Shown here: positions 46,243-55,790 of the stretch, in pieces
How positions within the stretch are numbered: position 1 is the stretch's first letter
Layout: the number at the start of each line of letters is the position of its first letter
Assembly (NCBI GenBank): GCA_947627465.1
Contig: CANQWD010000009.1
Span: 1 to 64,000 of the forward strand
DNA from: an uncultured Clostridia bacterium
GTDB lineage: Bacteria; Bacillota; Clostridia; Oscillospirales; Ruminococcaceae
DNA length: 64,000 bases
Direction of reading: 5' to 3'
Program-made: the position numbers and the translations under genes
Notes under the pieces: generated by a model
Told to the model about the DNA's origin: nothing
Database searches by the model: none
What the model saw: the letters and a program-made list of their open reading frames with translations, nothing else

Positions 46243-46681
46243 CCGCAAAGACCGTATGAGCATGTCGCATGGTCTGGAAGTGCGCGTGCCGTTCTGTGAT
46301 TACAGATTGGTAGAATACGCCTACAATATCCCGACGGAATTCAAAAACTACCGCGGCAGAGAAAAAGGATTGGTTCGTCACGCTATGGAAGGTCTGCTGC
46401 CCGAGCACGTTTTGTGGCGCAAAAAGTCGCCGTACCCCAAAACGCATAATCCGAATTATCTGGCATTGCTGAGCGGAAAGCTGAAAAAACTTCTCGAAAG
46501 CAGCGATTGTCGTCTCACGGAGATAGTAAACGCAGATAAACTTCGTGAAATGCTCGACACAAACGGGGCTTCATTTACGAAAAACTGGTATGGACAATTG
46601 ATGACCGTGCCGCAGATCTTCGCGTACTTTTTGCAAATTGAAGCATGGCTTAAAAAATATGATGTGATCGTCGAAGTTTGA
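46243..46681 (+). pseudogene. asnB: asparagine synthetase 3' fragment (continuation of 28284 gene)
   Basis: RKDRMSMSHGLEVRVPFCDYRLVEYAYNIPTEFKN...GREKGLVRHAMEGLLPEHVLWRKKSPYPKTHNPNY. Confidence 0.92.
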
Positions 46682-46685
46682 CTGT

Positions 46686-46719
46686 CTGCTGCCGCCCGTT
46701 CAACGAGGCGGCAGTTTTT
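46686..46719 (+). terminator. intrinsic terminator after asnB
   Basis: ctgctgccgcccgttcaacgaggcggcagttttt. Confidence 0.75.
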
Positions 46720-46729
46720 CCGCGCGATA

Positions 46730-46758
46730 TTGACAACAGCGTTCAAAAAGGGTATAAT
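46730..46758 (+). promoter_or_regulatory. consensus sigma-A promoter
   Basis: TTGACA-17 bp-TATAAT upstream of nnrDE. Confidence 0.7.
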
Positions 46759-46776
46759 TAGATCAGAGGTGATATT

Positions 46777-48303
46777 ATGCCATTCGTAGTAACAAATTCT
46801 CAAATGAAAGCCGCGGAAACGGAATGCAATGCACGGTACATTTCATATTCCGAGATGATGAAAAACGCCGGAAATGCCGTTGCCGTGCGTATTATCGAAA
46901 AAACGAAACCCTGTCTTGCCGCAATGCTCTGCGGCGCGGGGAACAACGGCGGCGACGGCTTTGTAATAGCGGCACGGCTGCTCGAAAAAGGATACAAAAT
47001 ACGCGTAATTCTCGTAAACGGCGAACCGAAAACCGACTGCGCCCGCGAATATTTTGAAAAGCTTCCGAAAGAGCATATCCATTTGTTTTCCGAGGAAGAA
47101 CAGAAATGCTTAACGTGGGTTCAAAACGCGGAGATAGTCGTAGACTGCGTATTCGGAACGGGATTTCACGGCGCACTCCCCGAAAACGCGGCGAAGCTCT
47201 TTAAAGCCGCCAATGAACGCCCCATGCGCGTTGCGGTTGACGTTCCGAGCGGCGTAAATTCAGACACGGGCGAGTTTGACGAACGTTGCTTTAAGCCTAC
47301 ACACACCTACGTTCTCGCGGCGTTCAAGAAAGGTTTGTTAAATCCCAAAGCTATGGAGCTTTTAGGCGATTTTGAACTTCTCGATATCGGCATAAACGGC
47401 GGCTGTTATAAGCAAATCGAGGCGATTTTCGCGGGAGACGTTTCGCGCGGAGAACTGCCGAAACGCTCGAAAATCTGTCATAAGGGAACTTTCGGCAGAC
47501 TGCTGAATATCGCCGGTTCGCTTCAATGCAGCGGCGCGGCGGTGATGAGCACGCGTGCGGCTCTGCGAAGCGGAGTGGGGCTTTGCACGCTCGCCGCGCC
47601 CATTTCGACCGTGAAAGCGCTTTCGGGAAAGCTCGTCGAAAATACGTTTCTCCCGCTCCCCGAAACCGAAGACGGCTTTATCGGAAACAACGCTTGTGAA
47701 CAGATTGACGAGATACTTCCGAAAATGACTGCCGTTTCAATAGGCTGCGGCTTGGGAAACAGTGAAAACACTCGAAAAATCGTTGAACACGTAATAAAAA
47801 ACGCGAATTGTCCGATAATTATTGACGCCGACGGAATAAATTGCTTATCCGCGAATATAGATGTATTAAAGGAACGGACAGGCGATACCGTAATAACTCC
47901 GCACCCGTTGGAATTTTCGAGGATAAGCGGAATGACGGTCGGCGAAATTCAAGCCGACAGGATAGGTGCGGCGAAGAAATTCGCCGGTAAATACGGCGTT
48001 GTTGTGCTGCTTAAAGGCGCTTACTCGGTAATCAGCGACAGCATGGGCGACGAGGTTATTGTCAATCCCACGGGGAACTCCGCGCTTGCCAAAGGCGGCA
48101 GCGGCGACGTTCTTACGGGAATGATCGGCGCAATGCTCGCTCAGGGTGTCGTCGCTTATCACGCGGCGGCTTCGGCAGCTTACTGCCACGGTTACGCCGC
48201 AGAGCTTGTTTCAAAAGAGAAATTCGCGCCGAGCGTCCTCGCAAGCGACATTATCGAGGCTCTGCCGAGGGTCTACACGTTACCGTTTTATTCGTTCCTT
48301 TAA
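46777..48303 (+). CDS. nnr: bifunctional NAD(P)H-hydrate epimerase / ADP-dependent dehydratase
   Basis: AMLCGAGNNGGDGFVIAARLL; GTGFHG; GRLLNIAGSLQCSGAAVMS; GNSALAKGGSGDVLTGMIGAMLAQG. Confidence 0.95.
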   Translation: MPFVVTNSQMKAAETECNARYISYSEMMKNAGNAVAVRIIEKTKPCLAAMLCGAGNNGGDGFVIAARLLEKGYKIRVILVNGEPKTDCAREYFEKLPKEHIHLFSEEEQKCLTWVQNAEIVVDCVFGTGFHGALPENAAKLFKAANERPMRVAVDVPSGVNSDTGEFDERCFKPTHTYVLAAFKKGLLNPKAMELLGDFELLDIGINGGCYKQIEAIFAGDVSRGELPKRSKICHKGTFGRLLNIAGSLQCSGAAVMSTRAALRSGVGLCTLAAPISTVKALSGKLVENTFLPLPETEDGFIGNNACEQIDEILPKMTAVSIGCGLGNSENTRKIVEHVIKNANCPIIIDADGINCLSANIDVLKERTGDTVITPHPLEFSRISGMTVGEIQADRIGAAKKFAGKYGVVVLLKGAYSVISDSMGDEVIVNPTGNSALAKGGSGDVLTGMIGAMLAQGVVAYHAAASAAYCHGYAAELVSKEKFAPSVLASDIIEALPRVYTLPFYSFL

Positions 48304-48326
48304 TAATCAGTTGGAGGAACAGTGCA

Positions 48327-48902
48327 TTGTCATTTAAATTAAAAAAGATCGGCGCGGCACTCGCAATTTTCGGCACGATGTCGCTATGCGGCTGCGGCGC
48401 AAAGCTGCCATTTACGCAGAAAACGCCCGACCTGAACACCACATACACGGTGAACGCCGAAATAACGTTTGATAAGCTGAAAGCCAAAGCGGAGCTTACG
48501 CGCTTTGGCGAGAGCGATTGGGAATTCAAGTTTACGGAGCCGAAGCAGCTCAAAGGACTTGCCGTTCAGCTAAAGCCCGACGGTTATTCCGCGACGCTCG
48601 GCGGACTTACGTTCAGCGCGGAGGAAAACTCCGTTTACACCGCAGCCCCGCAGCTCATCTCAAACGCTGTAAAGCTGCTTGCGGCGGCAAGCTCCGACAA
48701 GCTGTCGAGTTCGGACGGCGTACTGACGTTCTCCGCGGACTTGAACGGAAAGCGCGTAACCGTTACCGCCGACGAACGCACGGGCGATCTCATTTCGCTT
48801 AAATGCCCCGGTGCAAGGCTCTCGGTAAACTTCACCGAGCAAAAGCCGTTCACGCCGAATCTTACCGAGAACGGCGGCGTTATCGTTACGGACGAGGGAT
48901 AA
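48327..48902 (+). CDS. hypothetical lipoprotein (TTG start)
   Basis: lipobox GTMSLCGC. Confidence 0.65.
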   Translation: MSFKLKKIGAALAIFGTMSLCGCGAKLPFTQKTPDLNTTYTVNAEITFDKLKAKAELTRFGESDWEFKFTEPKQLKGLAVQLKPDGYSATLGGLTFSAEENSVYTAAPQLISNAVKLLAAASSDKLSSSDGVLTFSADLNGKRVTVTADERTGDLISLKCPGARLSVNFTEQKPFTPNLTENGGVIVTDEG

Positions 48903-48904
48903 AA

Positions 48905-48936
48905 AAATCGGCTCCGCGTTTTACGGAGCCGATTCA
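48905..48936. terminator. bidirectional terminator
   Basis: aatcggctccg-cgtttta-cggagccgatt between convergent genes. Confidence 0.7.
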
Positions 48937-48960
48937 GTTTGTATAAAAAAGTCTATTTTG

Positions 48961-50286
48961 TTACTTGATTTTACGCAGAAGTTCGCTTTGTTCCAAAAGC
49001 TCCCGCTCCGTCGGCGGAACATCCGCATAACGCACTCTGCTGTAAGCTTCCGAAAAGCCGCCCAATTCCCTGCGGAACTCGCTTTCACCCTTTTCACGAT
49101 GAGCCGAAACGGTATCCGAGACCTCGGGCGGACGCTTCGTTCGGCGAAGTTTCGCCAAAAACAGCGCGTATCCCAATCGGAACTTGCGCTCGGGCGACCT
49201 TTCGCGCGAGTATCGGCGAAAAAGCTCGCGTTCCGCTTTCCTGAGAGACCTTGGCGTATGCGTTTTTGTGTCGCTTGTTGTTATCTCATCGTAAAACGGC
49301 ATACTCCACGGATGTTTTCGGCTCTTAAAAAGCGGCGTCAACAGATGCTTCACGGCTCTTACGATATGCTTTCTGAACGCTATCGCGAAAATTATCAGCA
49401 TTATCAAGCCCAACACGGTTATAACGTTGCCGCTATTTTCCAAGCCTCCATGCGGCATTAAAGCTGTGTTTTCTGCATCGTCATCGGAAGGCGTTTCGCT
49501 CATATCGGGCACGGGCGTACAGCTTGATATTTTCTCGGTAATAAAGACCCACGCACGGACGACCGCAAATATGAGCAGCTTTATCATCTCACTCAAGGGC
49601 TTGGCGAAAACAAACAGCCCCAAAGTGACCGCAAATATTCCCGTAACGAGCAGCGCATTATACCTGCGAAGTCCCTCGGGAAGTACAGCTTTGCCGTTTC
49701 CGCGCCGTCTTGTGCAGAGGTCGATATTCTTTTGGTTAAATATGATCGCCGTCAGCAAAACGATAACGGCAAACCCCGCGCAGAGCATATAGCTGCCCAA
49801 AGACATCAGCTCGCTTTTCTTTGCCAAAGAAATCGAGGTCACAGCAATTAAAGCCGCAATCAAATACAGCACGAACTGAAAGCTCGTGAATATCTCGAAA
49901 CAGCTCCTCCCCGCCGTCGTTGCGGCGCATAGGTAAGCTATAATTCCCGCAGACAGTATAAGCGGATATATCGCGGGATTTAGTTTCAGCGTCACGCCCG
50001 CCGCGATAAATACCGCAGTCGGTACGAAAAATCCGATCTTCAGCAGGAAATTCCAAAGCGGTTCAAGATTTTTCGGGAGCTTCGTACTGTTCTTGGCGCG
50101 GTTTATAAGCGTGCCGATCAGCACGCCAAACGCCAAAAACGCCGCCCACGCTCCGTAAACCGCAGCAAAATGCCACGCAGTCCAGCCGCCCATTGCCATC
50201 GCTTCAAACATCACCGCAAACGGAAAAAGCGCGGCAAGCTGACCGAAATACGCCAATATTTTAAGAGCCTTGTGGTTTATTTTCAC
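48961..50286 (-). CDS. membrane protein with DUF4129-like C-terminus
   Basis: multi-TM; operon with DUF58 and MoxR genes. Confidence 0.6.
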   Translation of the reverse strand: MKINHKALKILAYFGQLAALFPFAVMFEAMAMGGWTAWHFAAVYGAWAAFLAFGVLIGTLINRAKNSTKLPKNLEPLWNFLLKIGFFVPTAVFIAAGVTLKLNPAIYPLILSAGIIAYLCAATTAGRSCFEIFTSFQFVLYLIAALIAVTSISLAKKSELMSLGSYMLCAGFAVIVLLTAIIFNQKNIDLCTRRRGNGKAVLPEGLRRYNALLVTGIFAVTLGLFVFAKPLSEMIKLLIFAVVRAWVFITEKISSCTPVPDMSETPSDDDAENTALMPHGGLENSGNVITVLGLIMLIIFAIAFRKHIVRAVKHLLTPLFKSRKHPWSMPFYDEITTSDTKTHTPRSLRKAERELFRRYSRERSPERKFRLGYALFLAKLRRTKRPPEVSDTVSAHREKGESEFRRELGGFSEAYSRVRYADVPPTERELLEQSELLRKIK

Positions 50287-51410
50287 CGCGCTTCACCGCC
50301 CTTTGCCGTCCTCGGGATCGTCACGACCTCTACCGTCGGAGGAACGTATTCTTCTCCCTCGTTAAGTCCGGTCGTAAATATCTTGCAGCATTTGCCCTTG
50401 GAGACAAGCCTCGCAAGCCGTGCGCCGATATTCTCCGACACGAACGGCGTTATAAAGATAACGTCCGTGATCTCGTTAAAGTCGGATCTCATAAAGAAAT
50501 CGTCTATCCGCTCTCCGCAGAGCGGTTCAAGCTCCGCGAGTTTGCGCAGAATTTCCAGCGTGTGCTCATAGCCGCTAGAAGCGGGTATCATCAGGCTCTC
50601 GGAACAATTCGCGGCGAACGCGCACTCCGCTGACATATTTTGACAATAATCCAGCACGAACGCCGCAGACTTTATCTGCAGATCGAGCGTGCTTTCCGAA
50701 ACCGATCGGCAATACGACGAGCCGCGCTGCATATTTAGAATAATCATCACACAGCGCTCCGTTGTAAACTCGTTGCGGTATGCCATAATCTTGCCTGTAT
50801 GAGCGGTCTGCTTCCAATGAATGCGGTTCATGGGTTCGCGCCCCGTGTATTCCCTCGCGCCGCTTATCACAAACGGGTCGGGGAGCATAAACCGCTGTAC
50901 CTGCATATTTCCGATAAACAAATCGCCCGACATCTCTCCCGTTTCCATATCGACGGGCACGGGCAGCACGCGGACGCTGTCAAACGCCTTGAATACTTTC
51001 GTGCGTTTGGAAAGCCCAAACAGATCGCTTATTGTAAGCGCAGCGTCGTCAATAGTCATAATTCCGCGCTTTTCACAGCGAACGCGCCAGACGCGGCGGC
51101 ATTTCCGATATCCGCGCAGTACGAAAATACCCGATATCAAGCCGCGCTGTTCGTCCTTATCGTTGCGTATGGTCTGCTGCCCCTTGAACGTAAGATGCGG
51201 CGAACAGCTTATCTCGCTTCGAACCCAAACAAGCGGAAGCCGCTTGGCGTTTTCGATTTCCTCGACTATCTCGATCTCGTCGTTTTCGTAGGCCTCGGGC
51301 GTGCTTATGCTGATCTTGTAGGCGACGTTTTTAAAGCCGAGCTTCTCATACAAAACAAACTGTCCGACCAGAACCGCCGCGACTATCAGCGCCATTGCGA
51401 TAAGCTCCAT
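50283..51410 (-). CDS. DUF58 domain-containing protein
   Basis: GAREYTGREPMNRIHWKQTAHTGKIMAYRNE motif. Confidence 0.88.
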   Translation of the reverse strand: MELIAMALIVAAVLVGQFVLYEKLGFKNVAYKISISTPEAYENDEIEIVEEIENAKRLPLVWVRSEISCSPHLTFKGQQTIRNDKDEQRGLISGIFVLRGYRKCRRVWRVRCEKRGIMTIDDAALTISDLFGLSKRTKVFKAFDSVRVLPVPVDMETGEMSGDLFIGNMQVQRFMLPDPFVISGAREYTGREPMNRIHWKQTAHTGKIMAYRNEFTTERCVMIILNMQRGSSYCRSVSESTLDLQIKSAAFVLDYCQNMSAECAFAANCSESLMIPASSGYEHTLEILRKLAELEPLCGERIDDFFMRSDFNEITDVIFITPFVSENIGARLARLVSKGKCCKIFTTGLNEGEEYVPPTVEVVTIPRTAKGGEAR

Positions 51411-51428
51411 AATTATTCCTCCAAAACC

Positions 51429-52358
51429 TCATTCCGTGGGAACGGGAACGCTGTCGAGAATTTGCTTCAGAATATCGCCGTCCGCGCCGTCCCGCGAATA
51501 GCCTTTAAAGATCAGTCTGTGCGGAATAACGTAAGGCGCGGCTTCTTTTACGTCCTCGGGAGTAGCGTAGTCTCTGCCGTCGATCTTCGCGAGAGCGCAG
51601 CTCATGCGTTTTAACGCCGCCGCTCCTCTCGTGGAAAGTCCCAGTTTTATTGAAGGATTTTTTCTGGTCGCCTCGGCAATATCCGCGATATAGCCGCAGA
51701 CCGCGCTGTTTGCCCTGCACTCGTTGACTTGTTTTTGCGCGTTTAAGATATCCTCTTTTGTGCAGACCGCTTGAAGCTGTTCTTCTGCGCCGAAAGAAGC
51801 CGCGCCGCCTATCACGGCTATCTCCTCTTCCCTGTCGGGATAGCCGAGCGCAAGCCTTATCATAAATCTGTCAAGCTGAGCCTCGGGCAGAGGATATGTG
51901 CCTTGTATCTCTGCGGGGTTCTGCGTTGCGATAACGAAAAACGGCGCGTCCAGCTTGAACGTCTCTCCGTCGATAGTGGTCTGACGTTCCTCCATGCACT
52001 CCAACAACGCTGACTGCGTGCGCGGCGTTGCGCGGTTTATCTCGTCGGCTAACAGGATATTCGTAAACACCGCGCCTTTTCTCAAAACGAACTTCTGTTC
52101 CTTTGCGTTGTAAAAGTTTATTCCCGTAATGTCGCTCGGAAGCAAATCGGGCGTAAACTGTATTCTCTTAAAATCTCCCCCGACGGACTTCGCGAGCGCC
52201 CGCGAAAGCAAGGTCTTTCCCGTGCCGGGCACGTCCTCAAGCAGAACGTGTCCGCCCGCAAACATCGCCGCGCACACCAACTTTATCTTGCCGTCCTTGC
52301 CGCGAACGGCTTGCGAAACGCTGCTTGTAAGCTTTTGAGCTAATTCTTTTATCTCCAT
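51429..52358 (-). CDS. MoxR family AAA ATPase
   Basis: HVLLEDVPGTGKTLLSRALA; RIQFTPDLLPSDITG; LLADEINRATPRTQSALLECMEE. Confidence 0.95.
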   Translation of the reverse strand: MEIKELAQKLTSSVSQAVRGKDGKIKLVCAAMFAGGHVLLEDVPGTGKTLLSRALAKSVGGDFKRIQFTPDLLPSDITGINFYNAKEQKFVLRKGAVFTNILLADEINRATPRTQSALLECMEERQTTIDGETFKLDAPFFVIATQNPAEIQGTYPLPEAQLDRFMIRLALGYPDREEEIAVIGGAASFGAEEQLQAVCTKEDILNAQKQVNECRANSAVCGYIADIAEATRKNPSIKLGLSTRGAAALKRMSCALAKIDGRDYATPEDVKEAAPYVIPHRLIFKGYSRDGADGDILKQILDSVPVPTE

Positions 52359-52379
52359 ATTTTTCTCCCGTCCGCAAAA

Positions 52380-53783
52380 TTAACCGTCATGTTTTTTAAG
52401 GTCGTCTTTAGGCATTTTGTTCAGCGTAACAACCGCGATTATCCCGATAACGACCGCGCAGACCGTCCAAACTATCGGCTCGGAGATCACAACTCCGAAA
52501 TAACCGCCTATCTCCTTTATCGAACCGCCCGCTTCGCCGTTCGTACCGCCGAAAAGCGGTATCATAAACGCCACCGTGACTATTTTCCACAAAAGCTCTA
52601 TAATACTGCAAATTATCGGAACAAGGCTCTTTCCAAGCCCCTGCAAAGCGCTGCGAAGTCCCAAAAGCGCGGCGAGCGCGTAATAAAACGGCACAGCCCA
52701 TTTTATATACAGCACGCCCGTATCGATTATAGCCTGACCGTTCTCGCCGTCCGCGCTGACTATCATTCCCACAAGCCGACCGCCTGCAAGAAATACCAGC
52801 GCCAGCGCTATCGTTGCCCAAATGGCCATAATTATCATTCCGTCGCGTATACCGTATCTTATACGCGCGTATTTTCCCGCGCCGAGGTTCTGCGAACAAT
52901 ATGTAACGAGCGTAGAGGAGACCGCCGAAAACGGCATTATCGTTAGTCCAAAGATCTTCCGCGCCGCCGTGTGCGCCGTTATAATGTCTTTTCCGAAGCC
53001 GTTTATCCCGTTTTGCAGAACTATCGAGCCGATATCCACTATCGAATACATCAGCGCCATTCCCAAACCGGAGGCTAGAAGCTCGCGCGAGGAATCTGCC
53101 GTAAACACAAAATCTTTTCGCTTTATAAGTAGTATCGGGCGCCGCTTTATCAAATAAACAAGACATACCGCCGCCGAGATCGCCTGCGCCGCCACGGTCG
53201 CCAACGCCGCGCCGACCACGCCCGTCTTGAAAACCCGCACCAGCAGCAGATCCAGACCGATGTTCAGCACGGTGGAAATAATGAGTATCACAAGCGGAAT
53301 AACGCTGTCGCCCACCGCTCGGAGCACCGCCGCCTCAAAGTTATACAAAAGCGTCACCGCAAGTCCGAGCGCCACGATAAAAAGATAGCTCCGCGCCTCG
53401 GCGAAGATGTCCTCTTTTACGCCAAGCAGCTTTAACAGCGCATCAATAAACACGGTAGAAGCTATAATTATCACTGCCGTTACCGCCGCCGAAAACGTAA
53501 GCATACGCGCGACGGTCCGCCGCATTTCGTCTGTATCTCCCGCTCCGAAATTTTTCGCGACGACTATAGCAAAACCCGTCACCAAACCGTTTATAATATT
53601 GAACATCAGCGACACGAGCGGCGCTGTCGCTCCAACAGCCGCTATAGAATCGTTTCCGAGATTTTGTCCGATTATTACAATATCCGCCAGACTGTACGCC
53701 TGTTGGAAAAGATTTCCCAAAAGAAGCGGCAGCGCAAACAGCGAAATTAGCTTTAAAGGCTTGCCGCAAGTAAGATCTTTCAT
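52380..53783 (-). CDS. MATE family efflux transporter
   Basis: 12-TM; LPLLLGNLFQQAYSLADIVIIGQNLG; QNLGAGKYARIRYGIRDGM. Confidence 0.93.
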   Translation of the reverse strand: MKDLTCGKPLKLISLFALPLLLGNLFQQAYSLADIVIIGQNLGNDSIAAVGATAPLVSLMFNIINGLVTGFAIVVAKNFGAGDTDEMRRTVARMLTFSAAVTAVIIIASTVFIDALLKLLGVKEDIFAEARSYLFIVALGLAVTLLYNFEAAVLRAVGDSVIPLVILIISTVLNIGLDLLLVRVFKTGVVGAALATVAAQAISAAVCLVYLIKRRPILLIKRKDFVFTADSSRELLASGLGMALMYSIVDIGSIVLQNGINGFGKDIITAHTAARKIFGLTIMPFSAVSSTLVTYCSQNLGAGKYARIRYGIRDGMIIMAIWATIALALVFLAGGRLVGMIVSADGENGQAIIDTGVLYIKWAVPFYYALAALLGLRSALQGLGKSLVPIICSIIELLWKIVTVAFMIPLFGGTNGEAGGSIKEIGGYFGVVISEPIVWTVCAVVIGIIAVVTLNKMPKDDLKKHDG

Positions 53784-54070
53784 AAAAACAGTTCCTTATA
53801 TTCATTAAACGCCGCGCGCAATTTTATCGCGGTGTCTTCGCTTTAGATTTCATTCGCTTTGTTTAAATTATAACATAGTTGAAGGCAAAATACAAGTATT
53901 TTTTATAATGAAAAAATTTGCTTTTCCTCTTGCATTTTGGAAAAAAATGTAGTATAATAATAAATGATACGGCACGGAACGTATGAACGCTATAGAGACA
54001 TTTTACGTTTTAAAGCATTTCGTACAAGCAGCCGATGTTATTTCAGCACATTTCAACAGGAGGAAAATAT

Positions 54071-54661
54071 ATGTCTGTCAATCTTCAAAAAGGGCAAAAG
54101 GTCGACCTCACCAAAGACCATGCGGGCTTGAAGTCGCTCGTTGTGGGTTTGGGCTGGGACGAGGTCAAGAAAAAGTTCTCGCTGTTCAACAAACAGGAGG
54201 ATATAGACTGCGACGCTTCCGCGATCTTGATAAGCGGCGCCACGGGCAAGCTGAACGGTCCCATGGACGTTGTATATTACGGTCAGCTCGCACACAGAAG
54301 CGGAGCTGTCAGACATTGCGGCGACAATCTTACGGGCGCGGGCGACGGAGACGATGAGCAGATAATCGTCGAACTTACCAAAGTGCCGGCGGAATATTCT
54401 AAGATCGTGTTCGTCGTAACGATCTATCAGGCAAGAGAACGCCGCCAGCAATTCGGTATGATACAAAACGCGTTCATCAGAATAGTTGACGCGGATACGG
54501 GAGCGGAGCTTTGCAAATACAATCTCTCGGAAAATTACGACGGCAAGACCGCAATGATTTTCGGAGAGGTTTACCGCTACAACGGCGAATGGAAATTCGG
54601 CGCTATCGGCGAACCCACAAACGACAACGGGATCAATGAGATCGCGGCGAGATTTCAGTAA
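54071..54661 (+). CDS. TerD family protein
   Basis: MSVNLQKGQKVDLTK; VVGLGWD; DAFIR-type and DADTGAELCKYNLSENYDGKTAMIFGEVYRYNGEWKFGAIGE. Confidence 0.93.
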   Translation: MSVNLQKGQKVDLTKDHAGLKSLVVGLGWDEVKKKFSLFNKQEDIDCDASAILISGATGKLNGPMDVVYYGQLAHRSGAVRHCGDNLTGAGDGDDEQIIVELTKVPAEYSKIVFVVTIYQARERRQQFGMIQNAFIRIVDADTGAELCKYNLSENYDGKTAMIFGEVYRYNGEWKFGAIGEPTNDNGINEIAARFQ

Positions 54662-54700
54662 ATCTCAGAACAAACACATGTCTATTTTGGAGGTATAATC

Positions 54701-54841
54701 ATGTCTAAGAAGCTTGTAATAATTTCGGGGATCATCACGTTGGCGGCTCTCGCTGCCGCGGCGGTGGCTTATTTCCTGCTCAACAAGACGAATGTTATCG
54801 ATTCGCTCGATATTGACGACGATGAGGATGAGTTGTTCTAA
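54701..54841 (+). CDS. 46-aa single-TM peptide with acidic tail (not in ORF track)
   Basis: MSKKLVIISGIITLAALAAAAVAYFLLNKTNVIDSLDIDDDEDELF, ggagg RBS. Confidence 0.65.
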   Translation: MSKKLVIISGIITLAALAAAAVAYFLLNKTNVIDSLDIDDDEDELF

Positions 54842-54872
54842 AGACAACACCACACGATAATTATATGGCAAA

Positions 54873-54899
54873 ACCGCTCCGACGGTCATCGGGGCGGGG
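54873..54899 (+). terminator. hairpin, candidate terminator
   Basis: aaaccgctccga-cggtca-tcggggcggggttt. Confidence 0.5.
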
Positions 54900-54948
54900 T
54901 TTGTTATGCTTAAAACACATTTTCACATAAAAAATTAAGGAGCGCATA

Positions 54949-55427
54949 ATGTCAAAGGAACTTAAAACCAACGCCATGCGAATGCTGGACAAGCTGAAAA
55001 TATCCTATGAATTCCAGACCTACGAATGTGAAAACTTTGAGGACGGAGTACAGATAGCCAAAATGCTCGGACACCCCCCGACATTGTTTACAAAACCTTG
55101 GTAACGGTAGGGAAAAGCGCGAAATACTACGTTTTCGTGTTGCCCGTAGACCGCGAAATGGACTTGAAAAAGTGCGCGAAAGCCGTCGGCGAAAAGTCGC
55201 TGGAAACTATTCACGTCAAGGATATCCAAAGCGTTACGGGTTACATTCGCGGAGGGTGCTCGCCTATCGGAATGAAAAAGCAGTTCCGCACGGTTATCCA
55301 CGAAAGCGGAAAGACGCTTGATACGATAATAGTAAGCGGCGGAAGACTGGGCTTGCAGCTTAAGCTCACGCCCGAAAACCTTATCAAGGCGTGCGCGGGC
55401 GAGTTCGCGGATATCGTCGCCGAGTAA
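54949..55427 (+). pseudogene. ybaK: Cys-tRNA(Pro) deacylase YbaK/EbsC family, frameshifted in a C6 tract
   Basis: MSKELKTNAMRMLDKLKISYEFQTYE...GVQIAKMLGHP then frame break at 55074-55079; frame resumes DIVYKTLVTVGKSAKYYVFVLPVDREMDLKKCAKAVGEKS. Confidence 0.85.
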
Positions 55428-55437
55428 CAAATAAATC

Positions 55438-55470
55438 AGCGCCGCGGCGTGTTTTCACACCGCGGCGCCT
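55438..55470. terminator. GC-rich hairpin
   Basis: agcgccgcggcgtgttttcacaccgcggcgcct. Confidence 0.55.
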
Positions 55471-55509
55471 TGCCGTTATTTACCCGCGTTAAGCGGGGCA
55501 GCGCTCAAA

Positions 55510-55671
55510 TCAGCAGCCGCATCCGCAGCCGTTGTTGTTGCCGCAGCCACAGCCGCAGCCGTCGTTCTGAGAGCAGCCGCACATACCGTTGTTGTTGCCG
55601 CAGCAGCAGAACAAGAGAATGAGAATGATGATCCAGCAGCAGCTGTTGCCATTGTTGTTAAAACCGCACAT
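55510..55671 (-). CDS. 53-aa Cys/Gly/Asn-rich small protein (not in ORF track)
   Basis: MCGFNNNGNSCCWIIILILLFCCCGNNNGMCGCSQNDGCGCGCGNNNGCGCGC with aaggagg RBS. Confidence 0.75.
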   Translation of the reverse strand: MCGFNNNGNSCCWIIILILLFCCCGNNNGMCGCSQNDGCGCGCGNNNGCGCGC

Positions 55672-55790
55672 AACTTTTCCTCCTTATGGAAAGTCGGTGA
55701 AATTTTCGCTCCCCTGCGGAGCTTCCGTTTCACAGTACATAATATGCTTTGGAGGAAAATCGGTTACAGAAATTTAAAGGAGAACACGCT

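Noticed and set aside
46256-46681. Independent small asparagine-synthase-like gene
   Set aside because: It is the exact missing C-terminus of the asnB fragment at 28284; the internal ATG is only where the ORF caller began.
55476-55733. 85-aa minus-strand Ala/Thr-rich ORF
   Set aside because: Out-of-frame reading of the Cys-rich small gene; the CGCGC frame has the strong RBS.
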